A stretch of 8,798 nucleotides of DNA from Planctomycetota bacterium (GTDB taxonomy: Bacteria; Planctomycetota; Phycisphaerae; WQYP01): assembly GCA_021828925.1 (NCBI GenBank), contig JAJZCT010000111.1, forward strand, positions 1-8,798, given 5' to 3'. How positions within the stretch are numbered: position 1 is the first letter of the stretch; each line of letters opens with the position of its first letter. The notes beneath the pieces are model-generated. The model ran no database searches and was not told the origin of the DNA. It was given only the letters and a program-made list of their open reading frames with translations. Positions 5,659-8,798 of the stretch are shown here, piece by piece. A program made the position numbers and the translations under genes.

Positions 5659-7809
5659 TTATATTCGCCGGCGCGCTACAAACACCATCAACCCAACGGC
5701 AATGGCCAGAATCGCCGGCATGGCAAAACTGCTCAACCGAACAAACGCCTCTTCCGTGCCGCTCATACGTTTAATACGCAGCGCGACGGTCGCCCGCGGG
5801 CTGGCGGCAATCAAGTGCGATTGGTGAGCCAGCCAGTAGATGCTGTTCATAAACAGTTCCGCGTTACCGGGAAAATTGGAAATCATGGTCAGTTGGCCAT
5901 TGGAAATGGCGGGGGTTGAAGCATTGATTAATCCATCGGTAATAAACATCACGTTACCAATGGCCACCACGCGATTCGCGGCGTTATCCGCCATGACGCC
6001 TAGCGGCACCGGTGCTTTGAGATCTGTGGAAGGATTAAACGCGGCATTGGGTGCCGCAGGCTGGGTCTGGCCGAAAACATTCGGACTCTTGGAGGTTTGG
6101 AGGAATATTTTTGCCGTGACGCCTTTGGGCTGCGGTGCCATAACACCGACATACGTGGGCGAAAGAATAAATGAGCCATCCTGCCCCTGCGTACCCGCCA
6201 GCATAGTCGCCAGCGACTCAATGGGTTTGGTGATAATGGTATCAGGATAATCAGCAATCTGAAGCTGCGGAGCATCCAGATGATGGCCCCCCTGCACCGC
6301 CACCCGCTGCACAACTTGGTACGTGCTGCGCAGGCGTATGCCATACCCCGCGAGAATGCTCTTATAGGGTATTTGTCCTTGCGTCATCATCATGAGCTGC
6401 GGCGGCATGGCACTAAGCAGAAACAGGGCATTACCCCCTTGGGCCAATTGCTGGCTAATTTTCTGTTCCATCATCGTATACATCATGCCGCCCATCTGGG
6501 CCATCTGGCCCGATGGCGGCAGATCCAGCACCACCCAAATGACGCCTTTGCCAATGGCCGGTGGATTTTCCCCCGCGGTGGGCGCTTGCGGGTTGCCGCC
6601 CGGTCCGGGCGACCATTGATACACTTTGAAATTGTTTTGCCGCAGCATTTTCGCGGCAGCGGTAAATGGCCCGCCGGCGGAAATCAGATTCATGGAATTC
6701 ACGCTGACGAACACCACTTTGGTGCGGTGTTTTTCTGTCATGGCCAGAAGCGCGGAATTGACCGCCTGTTCACCCTGAAATGTATATTGCAACCGGCCCT
6801 GACCGGGATTTCCTTGCGGCAGAAACAATTGACTGCGTGGCAGTACTTTGACAATTTTCGGGCCGATGACAATCAATGAATCGGCGTGCAACTCGCTAAG
6901 CACATTGCCGGCTTTCACCGGCTTAAGGGCGGCTAAAAGCGCGGTGTAGGATTTTAATTTCGCGGCCTGCTTTTGAAAGTCCGCCGCCTGTTTCTTCAAC
7001 AGGGTTTGAACCAGGGGGCTGAAGGCGGCGATGACGTTCTTTTTAGTTAACGCCTCAAACTGCTGCTGAATATTTTCTAAATTGGAAGCCAGAGACGTTG
7101 TCAGCGTAGGCCAATCCGGCAGGGGATTTTTACGCGTCGCCGCGATTTTTCGCTGTAAACGGGCGATGATCCGGGGAACGCCAGCACTGTGACTGAAGCT
7201 CATTTGCAAGGTAGCGAAATTCTGCGATTGGTCATTGGTTGCAGCGACTGCGGGGTTACTTTCCAAGGCATCAATCTGCTTCGCTTGTGCCGCCGAGAAT
7301 TTAACCAACTCTGCGGCCAGTGGTTGGAATTGATCCACAGCCTTACGGTAGGCGGCAAACTGACCGCCGAAGCGCTTGCGAATTTTACGCTTCAGTGCGT
7401 TGAGTGTGGCGGGTTTATATTGCACGACCTGCGAGGAGGCGTTGGCGTATTCGCGGATCAGCCGCTGAATTTTTAGCCCTTGAGTCCGTTCTCCCGGGTC
7501 GGCATCCAAGGATGTCGGAAATTCATTCACCAGATAAAACTTTTTTCCCGTTTTATCCACCAGCTTTAACAGATCAAGCGTTTTAGGAGACAACGAATAA
7601 ATGCCACCTGTGGTGCAATCCTTGGAATAATTAAAACGCACCGACAGCCAGTCTACAAATATGACTACCAGCACCGCGGCAATCACCAACACGGCAGTGT
7701 TGGAACCGTAAATCGACCGGCGTTTGCCCGCGGTCCACACCGGCTTGCCTCCGGCCGAAGCCGTGGATGCCGGGGACGCTGTTTGATCTTTATTTTCCAT
7801 ATCAGCCAT
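5659..7809 (-). CDS. GldG-like ABC-transporter auxiliary protein with long helical insert
   Basis: This 716-residue membrane protein belongs to the family of ABC auxiliary components related to gliding protein GldG. An N-terminal helix (about 37-55) is followed by the family hallmark TGGIYSLSPKTLDLLK (67-82) and a domain reaching to about residue 135 (LIREYANASSQVVQYKPATL). Residues about 137-297 are a Lys/Gln/Ala-rich, probably coiled-coil, insert. The usual fold then resumes (SLIVIGPK, YTFQGEQAVNSALLAMTE, then the domain with VIWVVLDLPP and a late ITDGLIN). A C-terminal helix (about 692-712) ends in ARRRI, so both ends are membrane-anchored. Ten methionines fall within residues 436-475. The ATG at 7809 has only a distant GGAG, 12 bases away. 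It follows the permease gene by 82 bases and precedes the DUF4340 gene. The substrate is unknown; a gliding role is unlikely to be implied by the name. Confidence 0.9.
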   Translation of the reverse strand: MADMENKDQTASPASTASAGGKPVWTAGKRRSIYGSNTAVLVIAAVLVVIFVDWLSVRFNYSKDCTTGGIYSLSPKTLDLLKLVDKTGKKFYLVNEFPTSLDADPGERTQGLKIQRLIREYANASSQVVQYKPATLNALKRKIRKRFGGQFAAYRKAVDQFQPLAAELVKFSAAQAKQIDALESNPAVAATNDQSQNFATLQMSFSHSAGVPRIIARLQRKIAATRKNPLPDWPTLTTSLASNLENIQQQFEALTKKNVIAAFSPLVQTLLKKQAADFQKQAAKLKSYTALLAALKPVKAGNVLSELHADSLIVIGPKIVKVLPRSQLFLPQGNPGQGRLQYTFQGEQAVNSALLAMTEKHRTKVVFVSVNSMNLISAGGPFTAAAKMLRQNNFKVYQWSPGPGGNPQAPTAGENPPAIGKGVIWVVLDLPPSGQMAQMGGMMYTMMEQKISQQLAQGGNALFLLSAMPPQLMMMTQGQIPYKSILAGYGIRLRSTYQVVQRVAVQGGHHLDAPQLQIADYPDTIITKPIESLATMLAGTQGQDGSFILSPTYVGVMAPQPKGVTAKIFLQTSKSPNVFGQTQPAAPNAAFNPSTDLKAPVPLGVMADNAANRVVAIGNVMFITDGLINASTPAISNGQLTMISNFPGNAELFMNSIYWLAHQSHLIAASPRATVALRIKRMSGTEEAFVRLSSFAMPAILAIAVGLMVFVARRRI

Positions 7810-7863
7810 AATGTACTAAATCTCCGATCACGCCAATTCCCTCTTCACCAGACGCCTGATTAC

Positions 7864-7882
7864 TCATTATTCATTATTCATT
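7864..7882. repeat. Tandem heptamer ATAATGA in the permease-GldG spacer
   Basis: On the minus strand ATAATGA occurs twice in tandem (7877-7864) preceded by a partial copy AATGA (7882-7878). It lies in the 82-base gap between the permease stop and the GldG-like start. Each unit contains overlapping stop and start triplets (TAATGA), but no frame of any length follows. It is probably slippage-derived spacer sequence. Confidence 0.5.
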
Positions 7883-7891
7883 GGCCAGCCA

Positions 7892-8638
7892 CTATCTCCA
7901 TTTGCGGCTTTCCAGCACAACATAGGTTAAAAACAAAAACAGTCCCGCCCCGGTAAGAAAAAAAACAATGTTTTGGCTATCCAAAATGCCGCGGGAAAAA
8001 TTCACCATGTGCGGTTCAATGGCAAGGTACCGCAACACATGCCGCAGCGTGCGCAGCCACGCCCATGAAACGCCCAGCGCCGAACCGAGAAAATACGATA
8101 TGGCCTGGAACAAAATCCCCAAGGCCACCAGCGTGACGCAACTGCTCATGGCGGCAAGAATCTGATGCTGGGTGCATGCGGAAAAAAATAAACCGATGGA
8201 GACCATGAGCATCCCCATCAGCAGCAATCCCAGATAACTGGTCAGCACAGTCATGTAATCCGGCCGGCCAAAGAGCGAAAGAATCACAATAAATATCAGG
8301 CTTGATGCGATGACCACGCAGTAAAATCCCATCGCTCCGAGAAATTTCCCCATGAGAAGTTGAAAGTCGGTAATCGGACTGGTGCGCAGCGTTTCAATGC
8401 GGCCCGAACGGTATTCCTCGGAGAACAGAGACATGGTCATAAATGGAACCACAAATATCAGAATCAGGTGATTCCATTGAAACATAGGGCCGGGATCGGC
8501 AATGGCTCCCGGCTGCATGACCAGCAAGGAGAATAAAAGCCCGACGAACAACAGGTAAATCGCCAGCACGATATAACCAATGGGCGAATAAAACAGGCCG
8601 CTGATTTCTCGCCTGGCCAGGGCCAAAGTTGTTGACAT
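7892..8638 (-). CDS. ABC-2 type permease, GldF-like
   Basis: The membrane-spanning half of the ABC transporter, 248 residues with six predicted helices at about 19-41, 56-73, 97-121, 131-153, 157-183 and 221-241. Between helices 2 and 3 lies the family motif FSEEYRSGRIETLRTSPITD (72-91), which in ABC-2 permeases of the GldF/NosY type forms the coupling region next to the ATPase. The start at 8638 is supported by GGAG eight bases upstream; an upstream ATG at 8674 would add twelve residues (MFRHSRNYGELD) without a ribosome-binding site and unlike the family N-terminus, which normally opens directly on a helix such as ALARREISGLFYSPIGY. The gene sits between the ATPase and the GldG-like protein in the order usual for this transporter type. 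What it moves, or whether it moves anything rather than acting mechanically, is unknown. Confidence 0.93.
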   Translation of the reverse strand: MSTTLALARREISGLFYSPIGYIVLAIYLLFVGLLFSLLVMQPGAIADPGPMFQWNHLILIFVVPFMTMSLFSEEYRSGRIETLRTSPITDFQLLMGKFLGAMGFYCVVIASSLIFIVILSLFGRPDYMTVLTSYLGLLLMGMLMVSIGLFFSACTQHQILAAMSSCVTLVALGILFQAISYFLGSALGVSWAWLRTLRHVLRYLAIEPHMVNFSRGILDSQNIVFFLTGAGLFLFLTYVVLESRKWR

Positions 8639-8708
8639 ATCCAATTCTCCATAGTTCCGCGAATGCCGAAACATCCGTATGCTTCCGTCTGCGGATCATA
8701 CACGTTTG

Positions 8709-8798
8709 TCAGGCTGCCGCCGCTGCGCCTGGATCGGTAATTTGCACAAAAAATTCTTCGAGGCTTGCGCCTGCGGACCGCATTTCCCGCAAGGCCCA
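8709..8798 (-). CDS. ABC transporter ATP-binding protein (C-terminal fragment)
   Basis: Only the last 29 residues and the TGA stop are in the window. The peptide WALREMRSAGASLEEFFVQI followed by TD matches the end of GldA/CcmA-type ATPases, where SLEEFF plus a following T is a conserved closing motif. Walker and signature motifs lie beyond the right edge. The stop is 70 bases before the permease start on the same strand, consistent with one operon encoding ATPase, permease, GldG-like and DUF4340 proteins. The short visible stretch limits certainty, but the context is strong. Confidence 0.8.
   Translation of the reverse strand, partial: WALREMRSAGASLEEFFVQITDPGAAAAA

Noticed and set aside
6280..6879. 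A 199-codon plus-strand open frame.
   Set aside because: It lies wholly antisense to the GldG-like gene, is His/Arg-rich with no recognisable domain, and is best explained as a shadow of that gene.
7864..7882. Overlapping stop-start triplets in the tandem ATAATGA repeats as a leader-peptide or translational-coupling device.
   Set aside because: Every frame started there closes within a few codons and does not reach the next gene, so simple repeat slippage is more likely.

Overview
The window looks like chromosomal DNA of a Gram-negative bacterium. The mix points to Planctomycetota, possibly Phycisphaerae: a GldG/DUF4340-type ABC system, an ECF sigma factor with a zinc-finger/RskA-type anti-sigma factor, and nuoA-nuoB detached from the rest of the nuo genes. 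This placement is inferred from gene content and remembered family resemblance; no search was run. Nearly all genes read on the minus strand. There is no CRISPR array, rRNA, tRNA or intact mobile element.

Layout in the direction of minus-strand transcription, right to left. (1) 8798-3645 is a four-gene ABC-transporter operon: the last residues of an ATPase (8798-8709), an ABC-2 permease (8638-7892), a GldG-like substrate-binding/auxiliary protein with a long helical insert (7809-5659), and a large membrane-anchored DUF4340 protein that appears to carry four tandem units (5594-3645). (2) 3644-3427 is a G-rich, palindrome-containing spacer between convergent genes. (3) 3097-3426 (+) encodes a small three-helix membrane protein. 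It is divergent from a truncated XRE/HigA-like helix-turn-helix gene (2983-2774, -). Overlapping divergent promoter candidates and a palindrome lie between them. (4) A near-consensus promoter at 2514-2485 (-) drives nuoA (2439-2014) and nuoB (1995-1408), which encode two subunits of respiratory complex I. (5) Ninety-one bases further on, the same strand carries an ECF sigma factor (1316-702). It overlaps by four bases with its cognate anti-sigma factor (705-1), which runs off the window.

How the genes work together: the ATPase, permease, GldG-like and DUF4340 proteins should form one inner-membrane complex of unknown substrate. The sigma/anti-sigma pair forms an envelope-signal switch. It may be co-transcribed with nuoAB, because no strong terminator or promoter is visible between nuoB and the sigma gene. 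The parts most worth following up are the four-unit DUF4340 protein, the GldG-like protein with its helical insert and methionine patch, and the nuoAB-sigma-anti-sigma arrangement.
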